A model generated the notes under the pieces. That model ran no database searches and was not told the DNA's origin. It saw only the letters and a program-made list of their open reading frames with translations. A stretch of DNA of 64,000 nucleotides from Pseudoxanthomonas sp. CF385. Its GTDB lineage: Bacteria > Pseudomonadota > Gammaproteobacteria > Xanthomonadales > Xanthomonadaceae. The DNA lies in assembly GCF_900104255.1 (NCBI RefSeq), contig NZ_FNKZ01000001.1, forward strand, positions 434,001 to 498,000. The letters run 5' to 3'. Shown here piece after piece: positions 16,957 to 28,692 of the stretch. The stretch's first letter is position 1. Each line of letters opens with the position of its first letter. The position numbers and the translations under genes are program-made.

Positions 16957-18600
16957 ATGACCGATCCGTGCAACATCGCCGCCAGCCTGCCCCGGCTGGC
17001 CCGCGAGCAGCCCGACCGCGTGGCCATGCGCTGCCCCGATGGCGCCGGCTGCTACACCCGCGAGCTCACCTACGCGCAACTCGACGCCCGCAGCGACGCC
17101 ATCGCCGCCGGCCTCGGCGCCTACGGCATCGGTCGCGGCAGCCGCACCGTGGTGATGGTGCGGCCCACGCCGGAGTTCTTCCTGCTGATGTTCGCGCTGT
17201 TCAAGGCCGGCGCGGTGCCGGTGCTGGTGGACCCGGGCATCGACCGGCGCGCGCTGAAGCAGTGCCTGGACGAAGCCGAGCCCGAGGCCTTCATCGGCAT
17301 TCCGCTGGCGCAGGTCGCGCGCCGGGTGCTGGGCTGGGCGCGGTCGGCGAAGAAGATCGTTACCGTCGGCACGCGCTGGGCCTGGGGCGGCACCACGCTG
17401 GCGAAGATCGAAGCGCGGGGCAGCGGCGCGGGTCCGCAACTCGCGGACACCTCGCCCGACGATGTCGCCGGCATCCTGTTCACCAGTGGCTCCACCGGCG
17501 TGCCGAAGGGCGTGGTGTACCGCCATCGTCATTTCGTCGCCCAGATCGAGCTGCTGCGCAACGCGTTCGGCATGCAGCCCGGCGGCGTCGACCTGCCGAC
17601 GTTCCCGCCCTTCGCGCTGTTCGATCCCGCGCTCGGTCTGACGTCGGTGATCCCCGACATGGATCCCACCCGGCCCGCCAGCGCCGATCCGGACAAGCTG
17701 CATGCAGCCATCGCGCGCTTCGGCGTCACCCAGCTGTTTGGCTCGCCGGCGCTGATGAAGGTGCTCGCCGACCATGGCGCGCCGCTGCCCACCGTGCAGC
17801 GCGTGACCTCGGCCGGGGCGCCGGTGCCGCCGGACACGGTCGCGAAGATCCGCACGCTGCTGCCGGACGGCGCGCAGTTCTGGACGCCTTACGGCGCCAC
17901 CGAATGCCTGCCCGTCGCCGTCATCGAAGGCCGCGAACTGGAAGCGACGCGTGCGGCGACCGAGGCCGGCGCCGGCACCTGCGTCGGCCGCGCGGTGCCG
18001 CCGAACGAGGTGCGCATCATCCGCATCGTCGATGCCCCGATCGCCGACTGGAGCGGCGTGGAGGAGGTGCCCGACGGCGAGGTCGGCGAGATCACGGTTG
18101 CCGGACCGACCGCGACCGATACCTACTTCCGCCGCGACGCCGCCACCCGCATCGCCAAGATCCGCGAAGTGCAGGCCGACGGCGGCGAGCGCATCGTGCA
18201 CCGCATGGGCGACGTGGGCTGGTTCGACGGCGAGGGCCGGCTGTGGTTCTGCGGCCGCAAGACGCAACGCGTGGAGACGGCCGACGGCCCGCTTTACACC
18301 GAGCAGGTCGAACCGGTGTTCAACACGCATCCGCAGGTGCGCCGCACCGCGCTGGTCGGTGTCGGTGAGGCCGGTCGCCAACAACCGGTGCTGTGCTACG
18401 AGCTGATGCCGGGCGTGTCCGCCGACCGGGCGCGCCTCGAAGCCGACCTGCGCGCGATCGGCGCGCGCCATCCGCATACCGCGCGCATCGGCACGTTCCT
18501 GCCGCATCCGGGCTTTCCCGTCGACATTCGCCACAACGCCAAGATCGGCCGCGAGACGCTGGCCGTATGGGCCGCCACGCAAAAGGAGCAACACGCATGA
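16957..18600 (+). CDS. oleC: OleC, beta-lactone synthetase
   Basis: A 547-residue ANL-superfamily AMP-dependent enzyme that converts the 2-alkyl-3-hydroxy acid from OleD to a beta-lactone. Adenylation motifs: [12 protein letters not shown] (174-185), [29 protein letters not shown], and a C-terminal lysine in [10 protein letters not shown]. The start is [11 protein letters not shown] at 16957; the frame upstream reads through the start of the opposing YkgJ gene and is a shadow. The stop overlaps the oleD start by 4 nt (ATGA), with AAAAGGAG just upstream, so oleC and oleD are coupled. Confidence 0.94.
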   Translation: MTDPCNIAASLPRLAREQPDRVAMRCPDGAGCYTRELTYAQLDARSDAIAAGLGAYGIGRGSRTVVMVRPTPEFFLLMFALFKAGAVPVLVDPGIDRRALKQCLDEAEPEAFIGIPLAQVARRVLGWARSAKKIVTVGTRWAWGGTTLAKIEARGSGAGPQLADTSPDDVAGILFTSGSTGVPKGVVYRHRHFVAQIELLRNAFGMQPGGVDLPTFPPFALFDPALGLTSVIPDMDPTRPASADPDKLHAAIARFGVTQLFGSPALMKVLADHGAPLPTVQRVTSAGAPVPPDTVAKIRTLLPDGAQFWTPYGATECLPVAVIEGRELEATRAATEAGAGTCVGRAVPPNEVRIIRIVDAPIADWSGVEEVPDGEVGEITVAGPTATDTYFRRDAATRIAKIREVQADGGERIVHRMGDVGWFDGEGRLWFCGRKTQRVETADGPLYTEQVEPVFNTHPQVRRTALVGVGEAGRQQPVLCYELMPGVSADRARLEADLRAIGARHPHTARIGTFLPHPGFPVDIRHNAKIGRETLAVWAATQKEQHA

Positions 18601-19598
18601 AGATCCTCGTCACCGGCGGCGGTGGTTTCCTCGGCCAGGCGCTGTGCCGCGGCCTGGTCGAACGCGGGCACGAGGTGATCAGCCTCAACCGCGGCTACTA
18701 CCCGGTGCTGCGCGAACTCGGCGTGGGCCAGGTGCAGGGCGATCTCGCCGATGCGCATGCGGTGCGGCACGCGGCCGACGGCGTGGACGCGGTCTTCCAC
18801 AACGCGGCCAAGGCCGGCGCCTGGGGCAGTTACCGCAGCTACCACGACGCCAACGTGGTCGGCACGCAGAACGTGCTGGATGCGTGCCGCGCGCAGGGCA
18901 TCGGCCGGCTGGTCTACACCTCCACGCCCAGCGTGACCCATCGCGCCACCCACCCCGTGGAAGGCGGCACGGCCGACAGCGTGCCGTACGGCGAAGGCTT
19001 CAAGGCGCCGTATGCGACGACCAAGACGATCGCGGAAAAAGCCGTGCTCGCCGCCAACGACGCCAGCCTGGCCACGGTGGCACTGCGCCCGCGGCTGATC
19101 TGGGGCCCCGGCGACCACCAGATCCTCCCGCGCCTGGTGTCGCGCGCACGCACCGGCCGCCTGCGCATCGTCGGCAGCGGCGAGAACCACGTCGACACGA
19201 CCTACATCGACAATGCCGCGCAGGCGCACTTCGATGCCTTCGATCACCTCGCGCCCGGCGCCGCCTGCGCGGGCAAGGCGTACTTCATTTCCAACGGCGA
19301 GCCGTGGCCGATGCGCAAGCTGCTCAATGCGCTGCTGGAAACGGCCGGCGCGCCGCGCGTGGACAAGCATCTGTCGTTCAAGGCCGCCTACCGCGTCGGC
19401 GCCGTATGCGAAACGTTGTGGACGGTGCTGCCGCTGAAGGGCGAGCCGCCGATGACGCGCTTCCTCGCCGAACAGCTGGCGACCGCGCACTGGTACGACA
19501 TGGCGCCGGCGCGCCGCGATTTCGGCTACGTGCCTCGCGTGTCGATGGACGAAGGCTTCGCGCGCCTGCAGGCCTGGTTGCGCGACCATCCCGTCTGA
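18597..19598 (+). CDS. oleD: OleD, NAD(P)H-dependent 2-alkyl-3-ketoacid reductase
   Basis: A 333-residue extended SDR that reduces the OleA product to the 2-alkyl-3-hydroxy acid. Rossmann motif [14 protein letters not shown] at the N-terminus, catalytic Tyr and Lys in YATTK, Ser/Thr region YTSTPSVTH, and the extended-SDR segment [17 protein letters not shown]. Translation is coupled to oleC by the ATGA overlap. A GC hairpin (GGCGCCG 19602-19608 with CGGCGCC 19615-19621) lies after the stop and may be a weak terminator. OleB, OleC and OleD are known to assemble into a complex in Xanthomonas. Confidence 0.94.
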   Translation: MKILVTGGGGFLGQALCRGLVERGHEVISLNRGYYPVLRELGVGQVQGDLADAHAVRHAADGVDAVFHNAAKAGAWGSYRSYHDANVVGTQNVLDACRAQGIGRLVYTSTPSVTHRATHPVEGGTADSVPYGEGFKAPYATTKTIAEKAVLAANDASLATVALRPRLIWGPGDHQILPRLVSRARTGRLRIVGSGENHVDTTYIDNAAQAHFDAFDHLAPGAACAGKAYFISNGEPWPMRKLLNALLETAGAPRVDKHLSFKAAYRVGAVCETLWTVLPLKGEPPMTRFLAEQLATAHWYDMAPARRDFGYVPRVSMDEGFARLQAWLRDHPV

Positions 19599-19752
19599 GG
19601 CGGCGCCGTCGGCGCGGCGCCCTTCACGCATGGATCACGACGCTTAAGCGTTTCCGTCTGCGTGCGCGTCATGCTCACGCGGCGATGACTCCCGGCATTC
19701 CAGCATGGCCCCACCACCGGCCTTCCCGGCCGCATGCCAACAGGAGTTTCCC

Positions 19753-19911
19753 ATGCTGCACTACGCCGTCATCTTCTTCATCGTCGCGATCATCGCGGCC
19801 GTGCTGGGTTTCAGCGGCATCGCCGGCGCCGCCACCAACATCGCGTGGGTGCTGTTCGTCGTGTTCCTGATCCTGGCCGTCGTTTCGATGCTGCGCGGTC
19901 GACGCGTCTGA
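19753..19911 (+). CDS. DUF1328 (UPF0391) small membrane protein
   Basis: 52 residues with two hydrophobic segments ([17 protein letters not shown] and [19 protein letters not shown]) and the family-typical FSGIAGAA turn between them. The start is ATG 19753, with CAGGAG about 10 nt upstream. E. coli YtjA is the same family; function is unknown, though members are often stress-induced. It is a single-gene unit. Confidence 0.88.
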   Translation: MLHYAVIFFIVAIIAAVLGFSGIAGAATNIAWVLFVVFLILAVVSMLRGRRV

Positions 19912-20025
19912 CCCCACCGTCTCTCTCCGCCGGGGCGGCAGGATGCCGCCGCGCCCGTCCAGTCCGGCAGGAGGCCGGTGCATGGTCGGGCAGGGGCGCA
20001 CGGGCTTTGCCGCTAGAATGACGGC

Positions 20026-20667
20026 ATGGACCTGTCCCCGTTCGATGCCCTGAAGCCGCTCGCCGGCCGCGCGCTGGAAAACGCGCTCAACCACGCCCTC
20101 ACGCTGGATCCGGATACCCGGGCGGCACTGTTGCCGTTGGAAGGCCGTCGCATCCAGTTGCGCATCGATGCACCCGCGCTGGCGATTGACATCATCGTCG
20201 GCGGCGGCCAGCTGCAGGTGGGCCCGGCCAGCGAAGTGCTCGAGGCCGATCTCGCCGTGCGCAGCACGCTGGGCGGCCTGTTGTCGCAGTTGCCGTTCTT
20301 CCGCCGCGATGACGCGGCGCCCGTGGGCAAGCTGCGTGTCTCGGGCGACGCCGATCTGGCGCGCCGGCTGCAGACGCTCGCCACCCGCTTCGATCCCGAT
20401 TGGTCGCTGCCGTTTACCCGCGTCTTCGGCGACGTAATCGGCGTGCAGGTCGCCAACACCGTACGTGCCGGCCTGCAGCAGGCGAGGATCGTCGCCGGCA
20501 ATGTCGCCGAAAGCGCCGCCGAGTACGTCACCGAGGAATCGCGTGACGTGGTCGGCCGCGCCGAACTCAACGCCTTCCACGACGATGTCGATGCCGTGCG
20601 CGACGATGTCGAGCGCCTGGCCGTGCGCGTCGGCCGTCTCGCCGCCCGCGTGGAGCACCGCGCATGA
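20026..20667 (+). CDS. ubiJ: UbiJ, SCP2-domain ubiquinone biosynthesis accessory factor
   Basis: 213 residues. An N-terminal SCP2-like lipid-binding domain ([40 protein letters not shown]) is followed by a C-terminal helical, probably coiled-coil tail ([24 protein letters not shown]). UbiJ binds the hydrophobic ubiquinone intermediates and scaffolds the soluble Ubi complex. The last codon overlaps the ubiB start (ATGA). A TAGAAT box at 20014-20019 lies only 6 nt before the ATG and there is no ribosome site, which suggests a leaderless mRNA. Confidence 0.92.
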   Translation: MDLSPFDALKPLAGRALENALNHALTLDPDTRAALLPLEGRRIQLRIDAPALAIDIIVGGGQLQVGPASEVLEADLAVRSTLGGLLSQLPFFRRDDAAPVGKLRVSGDADLARRLQTLATRFDPDWSLPFTRVFGDVIGVQVANTVRAGLQQARIVAGNVAESAAEYVTEESRDVVGRAELNAFHDDVDAVRDDVERLAVRVGRLAARVEHRA

Positions 20668-22316
20668 AGTCGGTGTTGCGGGCCAGCCGCATCGGTCGCG
20701 TCCTGCTGCGGTACCGCTTGGATGATTTGCTGGAAGGCACGCCGGTCGAGCGCTGGCTGCGGCTCGCGCGCCCGTTCGTGCCGCGCGCTTCGGCGCAGAT
20801 CGCCGCCCAGCCGCGCGGCGCGCGCCTGCGCTTGGCGCTTCAGGAACTCGGCCCGATCTTCGTCAAGTTCGGCCAGATCCTGTCCACCCGCCGGGACCTG
20901 ATTCCGCCCGACATCGCCGAAGAACTGACCCTCCTGCAGGACCGGGTCGCGCCGTTCGATGGCGAGCGCGCACGCGCGCTGGTCGAAGAGGAACTCGGCC
21001 GTCCCATCCACGAGGCGTTCGAGCACTTCGACACCACGCCGCTCGCCTCCGCGTCGATCGCGCAGGTGCACGCGGCCACGTTGCCGGGCGGCCGCGAGGT
21101 GGTGGTGAAGGTGCTGCGCCCCGACATCCGCAAGCAGATCGCCGGCGACATCGCCTTGCTGGAGAGCGTCGCGGCGATCGTCGATCGTGCGCATCCGGCG
21201 GCCGACAAGATCCGTCCGCGCGAGATCGTCGCCGAGATCGAGAACACGCTGGCCGCCGAACTCGACCTGCAGCGCGAAGCCGGCAACGCCAGCCTGCTGC
21301 GCCGCAACTGGGCCGACTCGCCCGACCTGTACGTGCCCGAGGTGATCTGGTCGCACACCGCGGAACGCGCGATGACGATGGAGCGCGTGCGGGGCATTCC
21401 GTCGGACGACATCGCCGCGCTCGACGCTGCGGGCATCGACCGCAGGGCGCTCGCCGCCAAGGGCGTGCGCGTATTCTACCAGCAGGTGTTCCGCGACAAT
21501 TTCTTCCACGCCGACGCGCACGCCGGCAACATCTGGGTCGATCCGGACCGCAAGACCGATCCGCGCTTCATCGCGCTGGATTTCGGCATCATGGGCCAGC
21601 TCTCACGCGACGATCAGTACTGGCTCGCCGAGAACTTCATGGCGATCTTCAACCGCGACTACCGCCGCATCGCCGAACTGCACGTGCAGGCCGGCTGGAT
21701 GCCGTCGCATATCCGCATCGACGAACTGGAAGCCGCCGCGCGTGCCGTCTGCGAGCCGTACTTCACCCGTCCGCTGAGCGAGATCTCGCTGGCGGAGGTG
21801 CTGGCCAAGCTGTTCCGCACCGCGCAGCGCTACGAACTGACCCTGCAGCCGCAGCTGATCCTGCTGCAGAAGACCTTGCTCAACATCGAGGGCGTGGGCC
21901 GCCAGCTGGATCCGCAGATCGACATCTGGGCCGTCGCCAAGCCGGTGCTGGAGCGCATCCTGCTGGAGCGCTACAGCCCGCAACGCGCCGCGCAGGAATT
22001 CCGCAAGCGCCTGCCGGAGATCATGACCCACGCGCCGGACATGCCGCGCCTGGTGCACGCGTGGTTGAGCCAGCAGGTGGACGGCCGGCACGAGCTGTCG
22101 TTGCGCTCGAAGGACCTCACCGATCTTGCGCTGACGATGAAGGGCATGCAGCGCCGCGTCGTCGCCGCCATCCTCGGGGTGGGTCTGCTGATCGTGGCGG
22201 CCGTGCTGTACGGCTTGGAAGCGGGCGGTCCGAGCATTTTCTCGGTACCGGCCGCCGCCTGGATCGCCGGCATCGGCGGGTTGTGGGCGTTGCTGGCGGC
22301 GTGGCCGCGGCGCTGA
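20664..22316 (+). CDS. ubiB: UbiB, atypical ADCK/UbiB-family kinase-like ATPase for ubiquinone synthesis
   Basis: 550 residues. The N-terminal KxGQ motif is in FVKFGQIL, the alanine-rich nucleotide loop in ASASIAQVH, the invariant Lys in VVVKVLRPD, the catalytic-loop region in [14 protein letters not shown], and the metal-binding ALDFGIMG follows. Two transmembrane helices end the protein ([20 protein letters not shown] and [15 protein letters not shown]), as expected for this membrane-anchored protein. Coupled to ubiJ by a 4-nt overlap. ubiE, often the third member of this operon, is not adjacent. Confidence 0.95.
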   Translation: MKSVLRASRIGRVLLRYRLDDLLEGTPVERWLRLARPFVPRASAQIAAQPRGARLRLALQELGPIFVKFGQILSTRRDLIPPDIAEELTLLQDRVAPFDGERARALVEEELGRPIHEAFEHFDTTPLASASIAQVHAATLPGGREVVVKVLRPDIRKQIAGDIALLESVAAIVDRAHPAADKIRPREIVAEIENTLAAELDLQREAGNASLLRRNWADSPDLYVPEVIWSHTAERAMTMERVRGIPSDDIAALDAAGIDRRALAAKGVRVFYQQVFRDNFFHADAHAGNIWVDPDRKTDPRFIALDFGIMGQLSRDDQYWLAENFMAIFNRDYRRIAELHVQAGWMPSHIRIDELEAAARAVCEPYFTRPLSEISLAEVLAKLFRTAQRYELTLQPQLILLQKTLLNIEGVGRQLDPQIDIWAVAKPVLERILLERYSPQRAAQEFRKRLPEIMTHAPDMPRLVHAWLSQQVDGRHELSLRSKDLTDLALTMKGMQRRVVAAILGVGLLIVAAVLYGLEAGGPSIFSVPAAAWIAGIGGLWALLAAWPRR

Positions 22317-22323
22317 CGCGCGA

Positions 22324-22707
22324 TCAGGCGCGTCGCCGTCCCCACGCCAGCCACCAGCCCAGCCACACCTGCAGCGGCAACGTCAGCAGGCAGGCGAGGG
22401 TGAACCAGCGCGGGAAGTCGTCCCACGCCATCACCGTCACGTACAGATCCAGCGCCAGATAAAGGGCGAACAACGCCCAGGCGTGCGTGGTCTTCGCCAC
22501 TGCCGCCACCCCGACCATCAGCGCACTGCCCGCGACGCCGGCCAGGAACACCCACAGCAGGTCGTAAGCGAGCCGTGCATCGCCGCCGGGCGGCAGACGC
22601 AGCAGCGCCGCGAGTTCGCCGCCGGCCAGGTTCACCAGCGGCACGGCGACCACGGCCAGCGCGAGCGCCAGCAGGCTCCGCAGCACAATGCGCGGGCGAA
22701 TCCCCAT
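22324..22707 (-). CDS. Hypothetical four-helix membrane protein
   Basis: 127 residues from ATG 22707 (MGIRPRIVLRS), with GGAAG 8-9 nt upstream; an ATG at 22740 is in frame without a ribosome site. Hydropathy suggests four membrane segments: LLALALAVVAVPLVNLAG, LLWVFLAGVAGSALMVGVAAV, WALFALYLALDLYVTVM and FTLACLLTLPLQVWLGWWLAW. The end is basic (GRRRA). I do not recognise a family. It converges with ubiB, 7 bp apart. Confidence 0.65.
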   Translation of the reverse strand: MGIRPRIVLRSLLALALAVVAVPLVNLAGGELAALLRLPPGGDARLAYDLLWVFLAGVAGSALMVGVAAVAKTTHAWALFALYLALDLYVTVMAWDDFPRWFTLACLLTLPLQVWLGWWLAWGRRRA

Positions 22708-22847
22708 CGTCAGGCTTCCGATGATGAACAGGTACGCCATTGAAGCATGGCGTGCGAGCGCGTTGACACGCTCGCAACGATTCTTTCGCGCGTCGTGCGC
22801 ATGGCGGGGACTAGGGTGGGATCTCTTCTTCCCCCCAGGAGTACACC

Positions 22848-23414
22848 ATGAGCCATCTGACCGGAAAACGCGTCGCCATCCTCGCCACGAACGGCTTCGA
22901 GCAATCCGAACTGACCGAACCGCTGCGCGCACTGCGTGAGCACGAGGCGGACGTCGACATCGTCTCGCTGGAAAGCGGCCGCATCCAGGGCTTCAAGCAC
23001 TTCGACAAGGGCGAGCAGATCGAAGTGGACCACGTGCTGTCCGAGGTCTCCGCCAAGGATTACGACGCGCTGGTCATCCCGGGCGGCCTGTTCAATCCCG
23101 ACGCGCTGCGCGTCGACGAGCAGGCGTTGGCCTTCACCCGCGGTTTCTTCGAAGCCGGCAAGCCCGTCGGCGCGATCTGCCACGGCCCGTGGGTGCTCGC
23201 CAACGCCGATGTGCTGAAAGGCCGCACCGTCACCTCGGTGCCGAACATCCGCAAGGACCTGGAGAACGCCGGCGCGACCTGGAAGGACGACGAAGTCATC
23301 GTCGACAAGGGCCTGGTCACCAGCCGCACACCCGACGATCTGCCCGCGTTCTGCGCCAAGCTGGTGGAAGAGATCGCGGAAGGGAAGCATGGCGGACAGC
23401 GGCGGTCCGCGTAA
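22848..23414 (+). CDS. PfpI/DJ-1-family class I glutamine amidotransferase-like protein
   Basis: 188 residues of the YhbO/PfpI subgroup. Nucleophile elbow AICHGPW with Cys111 and His112, acidic partner Glu18 in NGFEQSEL, and the strand VIPGGLFNPDALR. Members act as glyoxalase III/deglycase-type or stress-protection proteins. The start is ATG 22848, with CCCCAGGAG about 8 nt upstream. A TTGACA box is present at 22763-22768, but I see no matching -10 at the right spacing. Confidence 0.9.
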   Translation: MSHLTGKRVAILATNGFEQSELTEPLRALREHEADVDIVSLESGRIQGFKHFDKGEQIEVDHVLSEVSAKDYDALVIPGGLFNPDALRVDEQALAFTRGFFEAGKPVGAICHGPWVLANADVLKGRTVTSVPNIRKDLENAGATWKDDEVIVDKGLVTSRTPDDLPAFCAKLVEEIAEGKHGGQRRSA

Positions 23415-23803
23415 CGCGAGATCATCCGGCGTCGCGCGACTAGGCGCGACGTCGCGTTTCCGCGGTGCCGGCGGCAGCGGCGAAGGTCCATGGAGCTTGT
23501 TGGCGACGGCGACGCCTTCCTGTTCGATGACGTTGGCGGATCTCACCGCTCATCGATGTATGTGAAGTATGCGACCCCGCCGCTGCCGGACAAACGCGTG
23601 TGCCGTGCATGCAGGAGCGCGTCCAACGGCGGCTCCCGTCGCGGCCAGGCTTGCTTGACGCAGTAGTAACCGACGCAGGGCTCTAGATACGCGCCGACAT
23701 ACCCCGCTGAGATCGGCAGCGCTGAGTGCGGCAATCCGGCTGTTGAAGCGAAGACTTCTGAAGCACCGACGGGCGCCGGCAGCGTCAGGAGAAAAGGCTT
23801 GAG
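23415..23803. other. Intergenic stretch with one doubtful minus-strand frame
   Basis: 389 bp. No gene is firmly supported. On the minus strand a frame stays open from directly after the stop of the next gene (23804) down to 23543, about 86 codons, with protein-like composition (AYLEPCVGYYCVKQAWPRREPP near its middle). It has no ATG or GTG and no ribosome site; the only start is a TTG at 23734. The rest, 23415-23542, shows nothing. Confidence 0.4.
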
Positions 23804-24121
23804 TCAATCCAAGCGTGGGTCGACGATGTCGATGCTGGCGTAACGTAGCTGCGCGCCGCGTGCGATACGGCATCGCACCTCGATGTCCTGGCCTTCCGCG
23901 CGCAATCTGCCCTCGACGTGCAGCGTGTTCCCGCGCTCCACGTGCGAGGCTGTCCACTGGTACGTCGACATGCCCCGCGCTGCGTAACGGGCCTCGGCCT
24001 CGCTCCGACACCAACCCACCAGGTCGCCGGCAGCATGTACGGTGCGGTCGAGATACGCCGACTCCTGTGCGGTCGCGGACCCCGACGAGAGCGCAAACAA
24101 AGCGGTCAGCAACAGCGACAT
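23804..24121 (-). CDS. Small secreted hypothetical protein
   Basis: 105 residues. The start is ATG 24121, with AGGAG 7 nt upstream on the minus strand. The signal peptide LLLTALFALSSGSATAQ is cleaved near residue 18-20. The mature part of about 87 residues has two Cys (VGWCRSEAEARY and EVRCRIARGA) that could pair, and a beta-rich second half (LHVEGRLRAEGQDIEVRCRI). No family recognised. It is divergent from the nuclease-like gene at 24196, with 74 bp between starts. Confidence 0.7.
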   Translation of the reverse strand: MSLLLTALFALSSGSATAQESAYLDRTVHAAGDLVGWCRSEAEARYAARGMSTYQWTASHVERGNTLHVEGRLRAEGQDIEVRCRIARGAQLRYASIDIVDPRLD

Positions 24122-24195
24122 GGCGATACTCCTATCGGCGAGATGAGTGCATCCGGGCGGGCCTATACTTCGGTACCGCACCGTTGAGGTCAGCG

Positions 24196-25047
24196 ATGAA
24201 GAGAATGACACGGCACCTCTTGCACCTGCTCATGGCAGCCGCCCTCGGCTTCAGTACATGTTTAGCATGGGCCGCCGAGAACCCCCTGCGCGTCATGAGC
24301 TTCAACATCCGCCTGCCGGCCGAGAGCGACGGTGTGGATTACTGGGAGACACGCAAGCCGCTGGCGGTGCGCATGCTGCGCGAGCAGCAGCCCGATGTGA
24401 TCGGCCTGCAGGAACTGGTGCAGGCGCAGGCGGAGTACCTGGCGCGCGAACTGCCCGAGTACGCGTGGTTCGGCCGCGGCCGCAATGCCGACGGCGGCGG
24501 CGAGCACATGGGCGTGTTCTACCGGAAGGACCGCCTGAAGGTGGTCGAGTCCGGCGACTTCTGGCTGTCCGACACGCCCGACGTGCCCGGCAGCATCACC
24601 TGGAACCATCTCTATCCACGCATGGTGACCTGGGCGCTGTTCGAGCAACGCAGCGACGGCAAGCGCTTCTACCTGTTCAACACCCACCTGCCGTACCGCG
24701 ATCAGGACGAAGCCGCGCGCGTGAAGGGCGCACAGGCCATCGCGCGCCGCCTCGCGACGCTGCCCGCCGGCGTGCCGGTGGTGCTGACCGGCGACTTCAA
24801 CACCTCACCGGACAGCCAGGTGCACGCCGTGCTCGCGCAGACGCTGCAGGATGCGTGGACCACTGCGCCGCGGGTGGAAGGCAGCGAAGCGACGTTCCAT
24901 GGATTCACGGGCAACGCCGACAAGCGCATCGACTGGATCTTCGTCCGCGGCGTGCAGCTGGAATCGATCACCTCGATCACCACGCGCTGGGGCGGACGCT
25001 ATCCGTCCGATCACTTCCCGCTGCTGGCGACGCTGCGGCTGCCGTAA
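24196..25047 (+). CDS. Secreted endonuclease/exonuclease/phosphatase-family hydrolase
   Basis: 283 residues with a signal peptide (LLMAAALGFSTCLAWAAE). The EEP fold is complete: MSFNIRLP (metal-site Asn), GLQELV (Glu), THLPYR (His), LTGDFNTSP (Asp and Asn) and SDHFPLLATL (terminal Asp-His). The architecture matches secreted phosphodiesterases that act on sugar phosphates, phospholipids or DNA, and the substrate is not readable. The start is ATG 24196, with GAGG 6-8 nt upstream; ATG 24205 is an alternative. Confidence 0.9.
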   Translation: MKRMTRHLLHLLMAAALGFSTCLAWAAENPLRVMSFNIRLPAESDGVDYWETRKPLAVRMLREQQPDVIGLQELVQAQAEYLARELPEYAWFGRGRNADGGGEHMGVFYRKDRLKVVESGDFWLSDTPDVPGSITWNHLYPRMVTWALFEQRSDGKRFYLFNTHLPYRDQDEAARVKGAQAIARRLATLPAGVPVVLTGDFNTSPDSQVHAVLAQTLQDAWTTAPRVEGSEATFHGFTGNADKRIDWIFVRGVQLESITSITTRWGGRYPSDHFPLLATLRLP

Positions 25048-25082
25048 GCCTGCGTGGCCCGTCGAGGGCGCGCAGGCGGGGC

Positions 25083-25195
25083 TCGATGTGAGAACCGAGC
25101 GCCGAAGCCCATCGATGGCGCTCAATGTGAGAGAGATCGAGCTCCTGAGCGCCATCGCCGGGCTCCGAGGCCGGTGTACAAGGTTTGATGTGAGG
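25083..25195. repeat. Three spaced TGATGTGAG-like boxes with an inverted repeat
   Basis: Boxes TCGATGTGAGA (25083-25093), TCAATGTGAGA (25122-25132) and TTGATGTGAGG (25185-25195) are 39 and 63 nt apart. A perfect 10-bp inverted repeat, GATGGCGCTC (25114-25123) and GAGCGCCATC (25147-25156), sits among them. No gene covers this stretch. It could be decayed repeat material or a binding region. Confidence 0.45.
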
Positions 25196-25247
25196 CGGAG
25201 GGGCTCGCCAGGCGTTCGCGACGTTCAGGCGCGCGATGGCGGCTTTT

Positions 25248-25429
25248 CCCTTCGCCCCGCTTGCGGGGAGAAGGTGCCCGGAGGGCGGATGAGGGGCGGT
25301 CACGATGGTCGGTCACGCGGGATGCGTCGTCGCGCCGCCTCTGGCAACAGGACGGGCGCGTTGTACGTCGCCTCTCCGTTCGCCCCTCACCCGCCTTCGG
25401 CACCCTCTCCCCGGATGCGGGGAGAGGGG
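25248..25429. repeat. Composite palindromic repeat, copy 1 (two inverted units)
   Basis: Unit A (25248-25297) is a hairpin CCCCGC/GCGGGG followed by GAAGGTGCCCGGAGGG and GATGAGGGGC. Unit B (25382-25429) is the same kind of unit in inverted orientation: GCCCCTCACCCGCC, then CACCCTCTCCCC with its own CCCCGGATGCGGGG hairpin. 84 bp of unrelated sequence separates them. The same arrangement recurs at 30006-30188; 35 nt of unit A and 32 nt of unit B are identical between copies, while the spacers differ. The rest of 25196-25494 holds nothing else except the tandem duplication. Confidence 0.85.
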
Positions 25430-25460
25430 AACATCTGCAGGGGAGAGGGCAACATCTGCG
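25419..25460. repeat. Tandem 21-bp duplication
   Basis: Positions 25419-25439 and 25440-25460 match with two differences. Each copy begins GGGGAGAGGG and ends AACATCTGC plus one base. The first copy includes the end of the palindromic unit B, so the duplication arose after that unit was in place. Confidence 0.8.
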
Positions 25461-25494
25461 CGGGAAAGGATCTTCTGCGAGCGCAAACACGAAA

Positions 25495-25514
25495 ACGGCC
25501 CCTTGCGGGGCCGT
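25495..25514 (-). terminator. Intrinsic terminator for the minus-strand 25545 gene
   Basis: Stem ACGGCCCC (25495-25502), loop TTGC, stem GGGGCCGT (25507-25514). On the minus strand the hairpin is followed by TTTT-C. It lies 30 bp after the stop of the small membrane protein gene and would end the M16 operon. Confidence 0.85.
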
Positions 25515-25544
25515 CGTTCGGTGGCACTCTACCGCCTGGGCACG

Positions 25545-25820
25545 TCAGCGCGGCGTTCGCGCGAACTTGCGTTCGCCGACAAACCACATCACCGTGCCCC
25601 ACACCACGCCGCCCCCGGGAAATCCGACCAGGGCGACCGTCATCAGCTGCACCCAGTCCTTCTCCGTGAACAGCGCCATCAGCGCGCACCACAGCACGGC
25701 CGTGGTGACGCCCCAGCCGAGCACGCCGCGCAGCAGGATGAAGCGCAGCGGACCTCGCTCGCGAATCTGCTCCCAGCGCGCGAACGTGGCTTCACGCTTT
25801 GCATCGGTGTCGGTGCTCAT
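25545..25820 (-). CDS. Small two-helix membrane protein
   Basis: 91 residues. A charged N-terminus (MSTDTDAKREATFARWEQIRERG) is followed by two membrane segments, LRGVLGWGVTTAVLWCALMALF and LMTVALVGFPGGGVVWGTVMWF, and a basic end (GERKFARTPR). No family recognised. The start ATG at 25820 is 3 nt after the stop of the M16 peptidase gene, so the two are surely co-transcribed and a shared envelope role is possible. Confidence 0.75.
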   Translation of the reverse strand: MSTDTDAKREATFARWEQIRERGPLRFILLRGVLGWGVTTAVLWCALMALFTEKDWVQLMTVALVGFPGGGVVWGTVMWFVGERKFARTPR

Positions 25821-25823
25821 CGC

Positions 25824-28610
<2,787 letters not shown>

Positions 28611-28692
28611 CCTCAATCCTCCATCGGGGCCACGTGCGTCCATCGCGTGCGGCGAACCCCGAGTTTCGCAGATTTGGAAGGCACGCAGATTC

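Noticed and set aside
16864..18594. Upstream extension of the YkgJ-like frame to 703 codons
   Set aside because: The extension is antisense to oleC; only the last 126 codons look like protein.
25048..25544. Possible CRISPR-like array
   Set aside because: Repeats are inverted pairs and a single tandem duplication, not regular direct repeats with unique spacers.
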